The notes below the pieces were generated by a model. It was not told the DNA's origin, searched no databases, and was given only the letters and a program-made list of their open reading frames with translations. Positions 1 to 7,380 of a stretch of DNA of 21,985 nt are shown here, piece by piece (within the stretch, counting starts at the first letter, position 1; each line of letters opens with the position of its first letter). The stretch spans positions 1 through 21,985 of the forward strand of contig CAZDYP010000078.1 in the NCBI GenBank assembly GCA_964509505.1, in the 5' to 3' direction. The DNA is from CAZDYP01 sp964509505 (GTDB lineage Bacteria > Chloroflexota > Anaerolineae > JACRMK01). A program made the translations under genes and the position numbers.

Positions 1-1
1 G

Positions 2-340
2 TGGACGCGCGATCAGGTGGCCGCGCTCGCGCCGCTCACCTTTGCGGCGGCGCAAACGGGGGATGCGGCGGCCTTGAGTATCGTCAATCAGGGCGCGACC
101 GCCTTGGCGCAAGCCGTGCAAGTGGTTGCGCGCAAACTCGATATGCACACGGCGCCATTCACCGTCGTCATGGTCGGCGGTCTCTTTCGCTCGGCGCTAT
201 ATGCCCATGCGCTGCGTCGCGCTTTGAGCGAACAAACGACGCACGCGCAACCTGTGTTGCCGGCGGTGGATGCGGCAGTCGGCGCAGCATGGATCGCGCT
301 CGATGCGTTACAAGGAAAGGGGCGCGCATGGATCAATTGA
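2..340 (+). CDS. N-acetylglucosamine kinase-like protein (BadF/BadG ATPase family), 3' part only
   Basis: This is the C-terminal part (about 112 residues) of a sugar kinase of the BadF/BadG/BcrA/BcrD ATPase fold; the 5' part lies outside the window. The visible block VVMVGGLFRSALYAHALRRAL followed by a proline and an AVGAAWIAL-type helix matches the C-terminal half of the ASKHA fold as seen in bacterial N-acetylglucosamine kinases. The expected reaction is ATP-dependent phosphorylation of GlcNAc in the cytoplasm. The stop codon overlaps the nagA start by 13 bp, so the two genes are probably translationally coupled, and the product GlcNAc-6-P would be the substrate of NagA. The assignment rests on the partial sequence and on the nagA neighbour; a related kinase or glucosamine-type ATPase is possible. 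Confidence 0.72.
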   Translation, partial: WTRDQVAALAPLTFAAAQTGDAAALSIVNQGATALAQAVQVVARKLDMHTAPFTVVMVGGLFRSALYAHALRRALSEQTTHAQPVLPAVDAAVGAAWIALDALQGKGRAWIN

Positions 341-1446
341 CGCTCAAAGGTCTAGCGCTGTTTGCGGATGGCGTGTTGCGCGCGGGCGAAGTCATCGTCA
401 AGAATGGCAGCATCGTCGCGGTGCGCGAATGTGATGCGGATGACTCGCGCATCATCGCGCCCGGTTTCATTGACTTGCAAGTGAATGGCGCAGGCGGACA
501 CGATTTGACCGCCAACCCTGAAACGATGTTTCACGTCGCATCGGCATTGTTGCCGACGGGCGTGACCGCATTTTTGCCGACCATCATCACGGCGCCTTTT
601 GCAATGTATCGTCGCGCATTCGAAGTGCTATCGCCGCTCTCGCTGTTTGCGAAGACGGGACGACAGGCGCGCATTCTCGGCTTGCACCTTGAGGGCCCGT
701 ATCTGTCGCCCAAACGCGCGGGCGCGCACCAGCCCGCCTATTTGCAAGCACGCGCAGATCCATTACGCGATGGACTCATCAACGAACACGTGCGCCTGAT
801 GACGCTCGCGCCCGAGCTCGATAACGCATTGCCAGCCATTCACGACTTGCGTGCGCGCAACGTCGTCGTGAGCATTGGACACACGGCGGCGAGCTACGAA
901 CAAGCATGCGCAGCATTTGAGGCGGGCGCGACCTATGGCACTCATCTCTTCAACGCGATGAACCCATTGCATCATCGCGATGTGGGTGTGATTGGCGCGT
1001 TGCTCGCCGACGAGCGCATCACCATTGGCATCATCGCTGATGGCGTGCATGTGCATCCTTCGATTTTCAAGTGGTTAATCAAAGCGAAAGGGGTTGAGCG
1101 CGTCTCGCTCGTGACCGATGCGATGGCGGCGCTCGGTTTGGGACCGGGCGAATATCAGCTCGGAGACCGACGAGTCCTTGTTACCACGTCAGCGCGTTTA
1201 GCGGATGGCACACTTGCAGGCAGCATCCTCACGCTGGATCAAGCGATTCGCAATCTAGTGATGTGGGGTGCATGTGGGCTGGCTGAAGCGCTGACGATGG
1301 CAAGCACAACGCCTGCACGCCTGCTGGGTCTCCACCAATTAGGACGTATTGAAGCAGGCTGTATTGCGGATTTGGTGGTTTTGGATGAGACATTGCGCGT
1401 GCAACAAACAATAGTCGGTGGGCAAGTGGTGTATGAGCGAATGTAG
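328..1446 (+). CDS. nagA: N-acetylglucosamine-6-phosphate deacetylase
   Basis: This 372-residue amidohydrolase converts GlcNAc-6-phosphate to glucosamine-6-phosphate and acetate. The length is normal for the family. Visible motifs are HLEGPYL with the metal ligand Glu122, GHT with His185, THLFNAMNP with His206, IADGVHVHP for substrate binding, and LVTDAM with the catalytic Asp264. The ATG at 328 is chosen because it follows an AAGGAAAGG Shine-Dalgarno-like stretch and gives the family N-terminus. It overlaps the upstream kinase gene by 13 bp, indicating a GlcNAc salvage or cell-wall recycling operon. The last codons (QVVYERM, stop) lie inside a 51-bp tandem duplication that continues past the gene. 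It is convergent with purN. Confidence 0.93.
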   Translation: MDQLTLKGLALFADGVLRAGEVIVKNGSIVAVRECDADDSRIIAPGFIDLQVNGAGGHDLTANPETMFHVASALLPTGVTAFLPTIITAPFAMYRRAFEVLSPLSLFAKTGRQARILGLHLEGPYLSPKRAGAHQPAYLQARADPLRDGLINEHVRLMTLAPELDNALPAIHDLRARNVVVSIGHTAASYEQACAAFEAGATYGTHLFNAMNPLHHRDVGVIGALLADERITIGIIADGVHVHPSIFKWLIKAKGVERVSLVTDAMAALGLGPGEYQLGDRRVLVTTSARLADGTLAGSILTLDQAIRNLVMWGACGLAEALTMASTTPARLLGLHQLGRIEAGCIADLVVLDETLRVQQTIVGGQVVYERM

Positions 1447-1530
1447 GACAAGTTTACAACTTGTCCGTGTGGGCAAGTGTTGTATGAGCGGATGTAGGAC
1501 AAGTTTACAACTTGTCCGTGTGGGCAAGTG
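1418..1530 (+). repeat. 51-bp tandem duplication of the nagA 3' end with embedded palindromes
   Basis: Two full 51-bp copies (1418-1468 and 1469-1519, two mismatches) are followed by the first 11 bp of a third. Each copy holds the last nagA codons, the stop, and a perfect inverted repeat with arms GGACAAGTT and AACTTGTCC around TAC (1446-1466 and 1497-1517). Because 51 is a multiple of three, the second copy re-encodes a YERM-stop tail in the same frame. The hairpins could act as weak transcription stops between the convergent nagA and purN. Confidence 0.9.
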
Positions 1531-1534
1531 GCAA

Positions 1535-1558
1535 CCCCTCTCGTTAGAACGACTGGGG
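1535..1558. terminator. Possible hairpin between convergent nagA and purN
   Basis: Arms CCCC plus TCGTT pair with AACGA plus GGGG, with a small internal mismatch. It lies just downstream of both stop codons but has no clear T tract, so terminator function is only a guess. Confidence 0.3.
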
Positions 1559-1587
1559 CTTACTGACCCTACACTAAAGCTCTGCTG

Positions 1588-2250
1588 TTATCCGCGATGG
1601 GTTAGGCACAATGTCCGCAACGTCTCGACCAACACACGATGCTCCACTGCATGCACGCGCGCCGTGAGTGTGTCGAGTGTGTCATCGCTTTCAATCGGCA
1701 CGAGGGCTTGCGCGAGGACGGGTCCATTGTCCACACCTTCGTCGGGGACTAGATGCACCATCACGCCCGTTTGTTGAATTTCGCCACGACGATAGGCGGC
1801 AAATGCGCGCGCGATGGCGTCCGCGCCGGGGAATACGCCAGGCAAGGCGGGATGCAAGTTCACCACACGATTCGGGAAATGCGAGAGGAATGACATGGAC
1901 AACAAGCGCATCCAACCGGCCAACACAACCCAATCGGGCTGATAGGAGGTGACGAGCTCAGCGAGTTGTGCATCATACTCGCCGCGTGATTGCTCTTTGC
2001 GTTTGACTAAAGCGATAGCGGGAATGTTAGCATGACGCGCGCGCTCAAGCCCATAAGCATTGGACTTGTTGGAGATGACAGCGACGACTTGTGCGGGCAA
2101 TGCGCCATTGGCACAGGCGTCGAGAATGGCTTGGAGGTTTGAGCCGTGACCGGAGAGGAGAACGACCAAGCGAATCGTGGATTGCGAGTGGCGAATTGCG
2201 TTGGGTGTTGGATATTGGATATTGGATAGTGAAGGTAAGTTCTCGCTCAT
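1588..2250 (-). CDS. purN: Phosphoribosylglycinamide formyltransferase
   Basis: PurN transfers a formyl group from 10-formyl-tetrahydrofolate to GAR, the third step of purine synthesis. The 220 residues include the folate/nucleotide loop LLSGHGSNLQ (about 31-40), the catalytic Asn131 and His133 in NLHPALPG, and Asp174 in PDEGVDNGP. Its ATG overlaps the purM stop as ATGA, which points to translational coupling and supports this start. About 25 residues before the conserved RLVVLLSG are extra compared with E. coli PurN and are encoded by a 7-bp-period repeat, so they are probably a non-functional extension. It is the last gene of the purine cluster and ends facing nagA. Confidence 0.95.
   Translation of the reverse strand: MSENLPSLSNIQYPTPNAIRHSQSTIRLVVLLSGHGSNLQAILDACANGALPAQVVAVISNKSNAYGLERARHANIPAIALVKRKEQSRGEYDAQLAELVTSYQPDWVVLAGWMRLLSMSFLSHFPNRVVNLHPALPGVFPGADAIARAFAAYRRGEIQQTGVMVHLVPDEGVDNGPVLAQALVPIESDDTLDTLTARVHAVEHRVLVETLRTLCLTHRG
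2208..2228. repeat. 7-bp tandem repeat in the purN 5' end
   Basis: Three exact TTGGATA heptamers on the plus strand, preceded by degenerate relatives. They encode part of the N-terminal extension of PurN (IQYPTPN region). Confidence 0.85.
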
Positions 2251-3471
2251 GCCAAGACCACTTTCTTGTCGCCTGCGACGAGTTCGCCAAGCACGAAGGT
2301 TTCTTCGCCAATAGCGTCTTGAAAAACGCGCACCTCATCGCGCGCGACGATGACGACCATGCCGATGCCCATGTTGAAGACGCGATACATTTCTTCGGTG
2401 CTGACTGCGCCGCGTTGCTGAATGAGCGTGAAGAGCGGCGGCACGCGCCAGCTGTCGAGATGCACCACAGCGCCGATGCCATCGGGCAAAACGCGCGGAA
2501 TGTTTTCGAGGAAGCCGCCGCCAGTGAGGTGGGCGAGTGCCTTGATTGAAGATTGAACATTGAACATTGAAGATTGGAGGATGGATAGATATGAACGATG
2601 CGGAACCAGGAGGGCGTCGGCGAGTGGGATGCCGAGTTCGGGAAACACGGTGTCGAGCGGGACGCCGTCGAAAATTTTGCGGATGAGCGAGTAGCCGTTG
2701 GTATGGGGGCCGGATGATTTGAGTCCGATAAGCACATCACCTTCTTGCAGACCCGAAGGGTTTGATAAACCCTTCGGGTCTTTTTGTCGTGGCAAGATGC
2801 GGTCGCGCTCGACGACGCCGATGATGGCGCCAGCCACATCGAATTCATCGGGCAGATACACGCCGGGCATCTCTGCCGTTTCACCACCGAGCAACACACA
2901 ACTTGCTTCACGGCACGCGGCGGCGATGCCGTTGACGATGGCGGCGACCATTTCGGGAACGAGACGGCTGCTGGCAATGTAATCGAGAAAGAACAAGGGG
3001 CGCGCGCCTTGCACGAGGATATCGTTGATGCAGTGGTTCACGATGTCGTGACCAATGCCTTCGTAGCGTCCTGCTTGCGCGGCGAGTTTGACTTTCGTGC
3101 CGACGCCGTCGGTTGAAGCGACGAGTACAGGCGAGCGCATCTCTTTCAATGCGCTGGCATCAAACAATCCGCCGAATGCACCAATGCCCGCAAGGACACG
3201 CGCGTCATAGGTCGAGCGCACGGCATCGCGCATGAGCTCGACGGCGCGATTGCCGGCGGAGATGGAGACGCCAGCGGAGGCGTAGGCGGATAGTTCGACA
3301 ACGGATGGCGCATCGGATAAGCGGATGGGCGCGGATGATTGGGCAACGGATGGCGCATCGGATGAACGGAGGGGCGCGGATGATTGGGCAACGGATGGCA
3401 CATCGGATAAGCGGATGGGCGCGGATGATTGGGCAACGGATGGCACATCGGATAAGCGGATGGGCACGGAT
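2247..3471 (-). CDS. purM: Phosphoribosylformylglycinamidine cyclo-ligase (AIR synthase), 5' end open into an assembly gap
   Basis: PurM closes FGAM to AIR using ATP. The conserved domain begins near 3290 with AGVSISAGN and includes STDGVGTKVKLA, GHDIVNHCINDILVQGA, PLFFLDY, LLGGETAEMPG and AHLTGGGFLENIPRVLP. Upstream of 3290 the frame enters a 15-residue repeat array (SAPIRLSDAPSVAQS and variants) and runs into the N gap. No in-frame ATG lies between the visible array and the conserved domain; the first ATG, at VELM, would delete the conserved AGN motif. One in-frame GTG exists in the unit next to the gap. The end given is the gap edge, not a start. Two coding insertions are visible: a 31-bp palindrome (2750-2780) adding about ten residues after RILPRQ, and a heptamer repeat (2544-2578) replacing a helix before AHLTGGG. 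The stop overlaps the purN ATG. Confidence 0.9.
2544..2578. repeat. 7-bp tandem repeat inside purM
   Basis: Five consecutive heptamers on the plus strand (GATTGAA twice, CATTGAA twice, GATTGGA). They encode LQSSMFNVQSSI on the minus strand, where E. coli PurM has an unrelated helix of nearly the same length. Confidence 0.88.
2750..2780. repeat. Perfect 31-bp palindrome inserted in the purM coding sequence
   Basis: Arms GACCCGAAGGGTTT (2750-2763) and its exact complement (2767-2780) flank GAT. It is followed on the plus strand by TTTTT. It encodes KDPKGLSNPSGL in the PurM frame, in a loop that is about ten residues shorter in E. coli PurM. It resembles a mobile palindromic unit tolerated in a surface loop. 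Confidence 0.88.
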
Positions 3472-3676
3472 NNNNNNNNNNNNNNNNNNNNNNNNNNNNN
3501 NNNNNNNNNNNNNNNNNNNNNNNNNNNNNNNNNNNNNNNNNNNNNNNNNNNNNNNNNNNNNNNNNNNNNNNACGGAGGGGCGCGGATGATTGGGCAACGG
3601 ATGGCACATCGGATAAGCGGATGGGCACGGATGATTGGGCAACGGATGGCGCATCGGATAAACGGAGGGGCGCGGA
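3291..3676 (-). repeat. 45-bp tandem repeat array (15-residue unit) interrupted by the gap
   Basis: On the minus strand two full units (3676-3632, 3631-3587) and 15 bp of a third precede the gap; the final base of a unit (3471) and four units (3470-3291) follow it. The unit encodes S(A/V)P(I/L)R(L/S)SD(A/V)PSVAQS, and variation between units is limited. The array joins the GxxExxY domain to PurM. There are no spacers, so it is not a CRISPR. Confidence 0.93.
3472..3571. other. Assembly gap, 100 N
   Basis: Exactly 100 N inside the 45-bp array. Repeat phase on both sides demands a true distance of 29 + 45k bp. 100 does not fit, so the run is a placeholder and the array length is unknown. Confidence 0.97.
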
Positions 3677-4300
3677 TGGGCTCGCCAACGGAGGCGAAAC
3701 GGATGAATGGATAGAAGTGGACGGATTGGATGTTGATTGGGTAGGAGGCGGTTGTAAGGTAGATTGAGCGGCGGCGCTGATGACTGAGAAGCGGATAGGA
3801 GTCGAAGGCGTAATAGAATCTTCGGGGGGGAGGGAGTGACCGCGTGGCGTCCAGATGCAACGATAGAGATAGTGCTGCCAGTCTTGCACTTTTTGCGGTG
3901 GAAAGATGCGGTGGTGTTCTAGGCGAGTGCGTCCAAAATTGAAGAGCAAGCCGAGTGGAGCGCCTGTGGCGACGAGATAGGTGATGACCTGTCCTACCTC
4001 ATCGTTGGTCATTAGATGTGGACGCACCTTGCATTCCACCACTAACACCTCTTCAATCCATAAGTCAATGAATAGGTAGCCTACCAAGATTTCGTTGATG
4101 TACACCTCAACTTGTTTTTCAAACTCTGCGCGCAACCCCGCCGCGACCAATTTCTGGTGTAACAGGCGGTGATAAAACTCTTCGGGGAAACCTGCCTTGA
4201 GTTCGCGTTGCACAGCCATCGCCAGCCCATTGACTTTGTAGGTCAAGTCATCATAGGGTGTTTTGACTAACCCGACTTTTTTCTTAGTCTGAGAGCTCAT
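3572..4300 (-). CDS. GxxExxY protein (PD-(D/E)XK nuclease fold), open into the gap
   Basis: The first ~150 residues match the GxxExxY family: LTYKVNGLAMAVQREL, then the namesake motif GFPEEFY (37-43), the putative catalytic Asp79 and E89-C-K91, and GLLFNFG (117-123). Family members have a nuclease-like core, but their biochemical role is not established. The ATG at 4300 follows AAAGGA at a usable distance and lies 12 bp after the purD stop, so it is in the purine operon. After about residue 150 the protein becomes a Ser/Pro/Thr-rich low-complexity linker and then the 15-residue repeat SAPIRLSDAPSVAQS, still open at the gap. No stop is seen, so it may be the N-terminal part of a fusion with PurM rather than a separate protein. 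Confidence 0.82.
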
Positions 4301-4312
4301 CGCCCCATCCTT

Positions 4313-5761
4313 TCATTGATGTATCTTTATCCGTTTTGCAATATCCTTCCGATATTGCCTTCCCTCAAATTTTATCTGCTCAACCCTCGCATACGCCTTC
4401 TCTGTCGCTCGCGCGAGGCCCTCCGTTTCCCGCCGTTTATCCGTTCTATCTCCGTTGTCGAGCTCATCCGTTTCCCTCCGTTTATCCATTCCATCTCCGT
4501 TGTCGAGCTCATCCGTCTCCCTCCGTTTATCCGTTCCATCTCCGTTGTCGAAAAAATCCATTCCCACCACCCCCACGACCCTCCCTCCCGCCGTCACGAC
4601 CCTTTCCCCCTCCCGCTTCGTCCCCGCGTGAAACACGATGGTGTCATCTACGCACACTTCCAACCCTTCAATCGCTCGTCCCACAATAGGATTATCGGGA
4701 TACCCTTCCGACGCCAACACCACACACACCGCTGCGCCCTCTTTCCACCGCACCTCAACCTCCGCGAGTCGCCCATCCACACACGCCTTCATCACCTCGA
4801 GCAAGTCAGTCTCTAACAATGGCAACACGACTTGCGTCTCCGGGTCGCCGAAGCGCGCATTGAACTCCAACACGCGCGGTCCTTCTTTCGTCAACATCAA
4901 GCCCGCATACAACACGCCGACGAATGGCTTGCCCTCTGCGCGCAAGCCGTCCACTGTAGGCTGCAAGAATGTGCGCGCCAATTCTGCGACGAGCGACGGC
5001 GGACACAACGGCGTCGGCGCGAATGCGCCCATGCCACCTGTGTTCGGACCCTCATCGTTATCGCGCAAGCGTTTGTGATCTTGCGCAGGAATCATCGGCT
5101 TCACCGTCACGCCATCAGTGAAACACATCAGCGACACCTCATCGCCTTCTAAGCGCTCCTCAATCACGACCTCATCGCCCGCCGCACCGAACACACGATT
5201 CAGCATGATATCGCGCAATGCCTTCTCTGCCTCGTCGGCGCAGTCAGGCACAATGACGCCCTTGCCCGCCGCCAGTCCCGATGCTTTGATGACGACGGGA
5301 TGAGTGGCTGATAGCAAATAGCCGATAGCGTCGTAAAAATCTGTGAACGTCGCGTAACGCGCAGTTGGAATGTGGCGCCGCGCCATGAAATCTTTCGCGA
5401 AGACTTTCGACGCTTCGATTTGCGCCGCCGCTTGCGACGGCCCGAACACGCGCACACCCGCCGCGCGCAGCGCATCGCTCAACCCAGCTGCAAGCGGCGC
5501 TTCAGGCCCGACAATGACGAGGTCAATGTGCTGATGACGCGCAAAAGCGCTGAACGCTGTTGTGTCTTCGGCTTTGATAGAGACATTCTTAATCTGCAAT
5601 GCTAAAGCGCCGCTGCGCTGTCTGCAATCTGCAATCTGCAATGTATCAGTGCCCGCATTGCCCGGCGCGACATACAGCTGCGTCACTTGTGGCGACTGTG
5701 CCACCTTCCACGCCAACGCATGTTCACGCCCGCCATTGCCTACAATCAAAACCTTCATCAT
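4313..5761 (-). CDS. purD: Phosphoribosylamine-glycine ligase (GAR synthetase)
   Basis: PurD joins phosphoribosylamine and glycine using ATP. Visible features are the N-terminal KVLIVGNGGREHALAWK, the ATP-grasp elements IKASGLAAGKGVIV, DHKRLRDNDEGPNTGGMGAF and LEFNARFGDPETQ, and the C-terminal FHAGTKREG...GGRVVGVVG. The start at 5761 (or the adjacent ATG at 5758) is chosen because GGGAG lies 5 or 8 bp upstream and gives the family N-terminus. An upstream in-frame ATG at 5809 overlaps the purF stop but would only add a repeat-encoded ADCRLQI heptapeptide tail. Two coding insertions are seen: LQIADCRQRSGALALQ after GNAGT, and three 15-residue repeats (DNGDGTDKRRETDEL type, 4426-4560) before the C-terminal helix LARATEKAYARV. 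Core motifs are intact, so the enzyme is probably active. Confidence 0.95.
   Translation of the reverse strand: MMKVLIVGNGGREHALAWKVAQSPQVTQLYVAPGNAGTDTLQIADCRQRSGALALQIKNVSIKAEDTTAFSAFARHQHIDLVIVGPEAPLAAGLSDALRAAGVRVFGPSQAAAQIEASKVFAKDFMARRHIPTARYATFTDFYDAIGYLLSATHPVVIKASGLAAGKGVIVPDCADEAEKALRDIMLNRVFGAAGDEVVIEERLEGDEVSLMCFTDGVTVKPMIPAQDHKRLRDNDEGPNTGGMGAFAPTPLCPPSLVAELARTFLQPTVDGLRAEGKPFVGVLYAGLMLTKEGPRVLEFNARFGDPETQVVLPLLETDLLEVMKACVDGRLAEVEVRWKEGAAVCVVLASEGYPDNPIVGRAIEGLEVCVDDTIVFHAGTKREGERVVTAGGRVVGVVGMDFFDNGDGTDKRRETDELDNGDGMDKRRETDELDNGDRTDKRRETEGLARATEKAYARVEQIKFEGRQYRKDIAKRIKIHQ
4426..4560 (-). repeat. Three 45-bp tandem repeats inside purD
   Basis: Units at 4426-4470, 4471-4515 and 4516-4560 encode DNGD(G/R)(T/M)DKRRET(D/E)-type 15-mers. 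They share the unit length and the TCCG-rich theme (CCGTTGTCGA, CGTTTATCCG) with the array upstream of purM and with the purL-purQ junction, but are translated in a different frame. Confidence 0.92.
5591..5642. repeat. 7-bp repeat inside purD (AATCTGC family)
   Basis: AATCTGCAAT at 5591-5600 and a tandem run of the same heptamer at 5621-5642 bracket an 18-bp GC-rich stretch. They encode the extra residues after GNAGT in PurD. Confidence 0.8.
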
Positions 5762-5770
5762 GTCAACTCC

Positions 5771-5805
5771 CAATCTGCAATCTGCAATCTGCAATCTGCA
5801 ATCAG
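5771..5805. repeat. 7-bp repeat at the purF-purD junction
   Basis: Four exact CAATCTG heptamers plus CAATCAG on the plus strand. The array overlaps the purF stop codon and lies just upstream of the purD Shine-Dalgarno sequence. Confidence 0.9.
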
Positions 5806-7217
5806 CCATCTATGGCTTGCTCAAACCCCGTCTTCGTATGCTCAGGGTCAATCGCGATCGGATAGCAACCCGTGAAGCAGGCATGACAATAGCCCGACTC
5901 GCGCCGCAACGCGCGCATCATCCCATCAAGCGAAAGGAAGCACAACGTATCGCAATCAATGTGATCGCGCATCTCATCTACACTCATGCGATGCGCGATG
6001 AGGTCTTCGTACTTGCCCATATCCACGCCCATGAAACACGGATGCGCGATAGGTGGGCAGGTAATTCGCAGATGCACCTCGCGCGCGCCCGCCAGCCGCA
6101 ACATCTTCACGAGCGGCCCCGATGTGTTGCCGCGCACGATGCTGTCGTCAATCACGATGACACGACGCCCGCGCAGATTTTCTTCCAACGTATTGAACTT
6201 CAACGCCACGCCTTGCTTGCGTAGCGAATCGGTCGGCTGAATGAATGTGCGCCCGATGTAACGGTTCTTGATGAAGCCGTCGTTGTATGGGATACCCGCC
6301 GCGCGCGCATAGCCCACCGCTGCGGGAATCGAAGAGTCTGGCACGGGGATGACGACATCGGCAGCGACGGGCGCTTCGTGCGCGAGCGCTTCGCCGAGTC
6401 GTTGCCGCACCTCATGCACGCTCAAGCCATCCCACACGTGATCGGGGCGCGAAAAATAGATATGCTCGAAGATGCAGCGCGCGAGCTGCAGCGCGGGCGG
6501 CAACGCCTGTTTGGTGCGCAGCGCCGTGTTGCTCAGCTGCACGATTTCGCCGGGCTTCACTTCGCGGATGGCTTCGCAACCAAGGGTCCGCAAGGCGCCC
6601 GACTCCGACGCGGCGACATGCCCACCGCTTGGCAGGCGTCCAACCATCAATGGGCGAAAGCCACACGGGTCGCGCACAGCGAAGACGCTGTCGCGGGTGA
6701 GGATGACAAGGGAGTATGCGCCGCGCCATTGAGCCATCGTGCGCGCGATGCGTTCTTCCCAAGTCGCGCCCTCCGCGCCCGCCAGCATCATTGTGATGAC
6801 TTCGCTATCGGACGATGAATGCAAGCCGACGCCGCGCTGCAAAATCTCGCGGCGCAGTTCACCCGTGTTGATGAGGTTGCCGTTGTGCGCGACGGCGAGC
6901 GGGCCCCATTGCGTCTCAATGAGAAACGGTTGCGCGTTGCGCAGCGATGACGAGCCTGTGGTCGAATAGCGTGTATGACCAATGGCGTAATGCCCACGCA
7001 ACGGCGCGAGGTTTTGTTCGTGAAAAACTTGCGACACCAGCCCAATATCTTTGTGGATGCGCGCCGTCACGCCATCGGACACGGCGATGCCCGCCGCCTC
7101 CTGCCCGCGATGTTGCAGCGCGTGCAAACCGAAGAACGTCATACGCGCCACATCTTCGTTGGGCGCATACACACCGATGACGCCACATTCGTCGTGGGGT
7201 TTATCTAAAAAATTCAT
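5802..7217 (-). CDS. purF: Amidophosphoribosyltransferase (glutamine PRPP amidotransferase)
   Basis: PurF makes phosphoribosylamine from PRPP and glutamine, the committed step of purine synthesis. The 471 residues carry a short propeptide before Cys11 (MNFLDKPHDE then Cys), the Ntn-hydrolase nucleophile exposed after processing. The glutaminase domain (GHTRYSTTG, HNGNL) is followed by a phosphoribosyltransferase domain with the PRPP loop VIVIDDSIVRGNTS (353-366). Cys248, Cys394, Cys444 and Cys447 occupy the positions of the 4Fe-4S ligands of B. subtilis-type PurF, so an oxygen-sensitive cluster is likely. The ATG at 7217 has AGGA 8 bp upstream. No repeat insertion is seen inside this gene, unlike most of its neighbours. 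Its 3' end lies in a heptamer repeat. Confidence 0.97.
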   Translation of the reverse strand: MNFLDKPHDECGVIGVYAPNEDVARMTFFGLHALQHRGQEAAGIAVSDGVTARIHKDIGLVSQVFHEQNLAPLRGHYAIGHTRYSTTGSSSLRNAQPFLIETQWGPLAVAHNGNLINTGELRREILQRGVGLHSSSDSEVITMMLAGAEGATWEERIARTMAQWRGAYSLVILTRDSVFAVRDPCGFRPLMVGRLPSGGHVAASESGALRTLGCEAIREVKPGEIVQLSNTALRTKQALPPALQLARCIFEHIYFSRPDHVWDGLSVHEVRQRLGEALAHEAPVAADVVIPVPDSSIPAAVGYARAAGIPYNDGFIKNRYIGRTFIQPTDSLRKQGVALKFNTLEENLRGRRVIVIDDSIVRGNTSGPLVKMLRLAGAREVHLRITCPPIAHPCFMGVDMGKYEDLIAHRMSVDEMRDHIDCDTLCFLSLDGMMRALRRESGYCHACFTGCYPIAIDPEHTKTGFEQAIDG

Positions 7218-7380
7218 GAAGAAATCCTGTTAAGGACAGTTATAGCGGACGAGGCAATCCGCTTCGCGCAAACTGACAACCATCATGTCACTTCAATCGT
7301 CAGTTTGTCCGTTGTTCAGTCCGTTGTCGCCGTATCGCATTCGTCGTGAGGTTTGTCTAATTAAGATCACGGAACTACTT
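7218..7380. other. Intergenic region upstream of purF with an inverted repeat
   Basis: This 163-bp stretch separates purF from the GIY-YIG gene. It has a 9-bp inverted repeat, CAAACTGAC (7269-7277) and GTCAGTTTG (7299-7307), with a 21-bp loop, plus the purF fossil listed separately. No convincing promoter was found. Confidence 0.6.
7337..7360 (-). pseudogene. Fossil fragment of the purF 5' end
   Basis: The minus strand reads LDKPHDEC, the propeptide end and active-site Cys of PurF. It matches purF 7187-7208 at 20 of 22 positions over 7339-7360, and both mismatches are synonymous third positions (CCC/CCT, GAT/GAC). An in-frame TAA immediately precedes it and homology ends after the Cys codon, so it is a dead remnant. 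Confidence 0.75.

Noticed and set aside
2045..2977. Long alternative minus-strand frame across purN/purM
   Set aside because: It is a shadow frame of two genes with complete conserved motifs, and has a low-complexity Ser/Arg-rich translation.
3291..3676. Possible CRISPR array
   Set aside because: The 45-bp units are directly adjacent with no spacers, and the array is open in the PurM frame.
5759..5809. Upstream purD start at 5809
   Set aside because: It would add only a heptamer-repeat peptide; the ATGs at 5761/5758 have GGGAG at a good distance and the family N-terminus. Coupled initiation at 5809 cannot be fully excluded.
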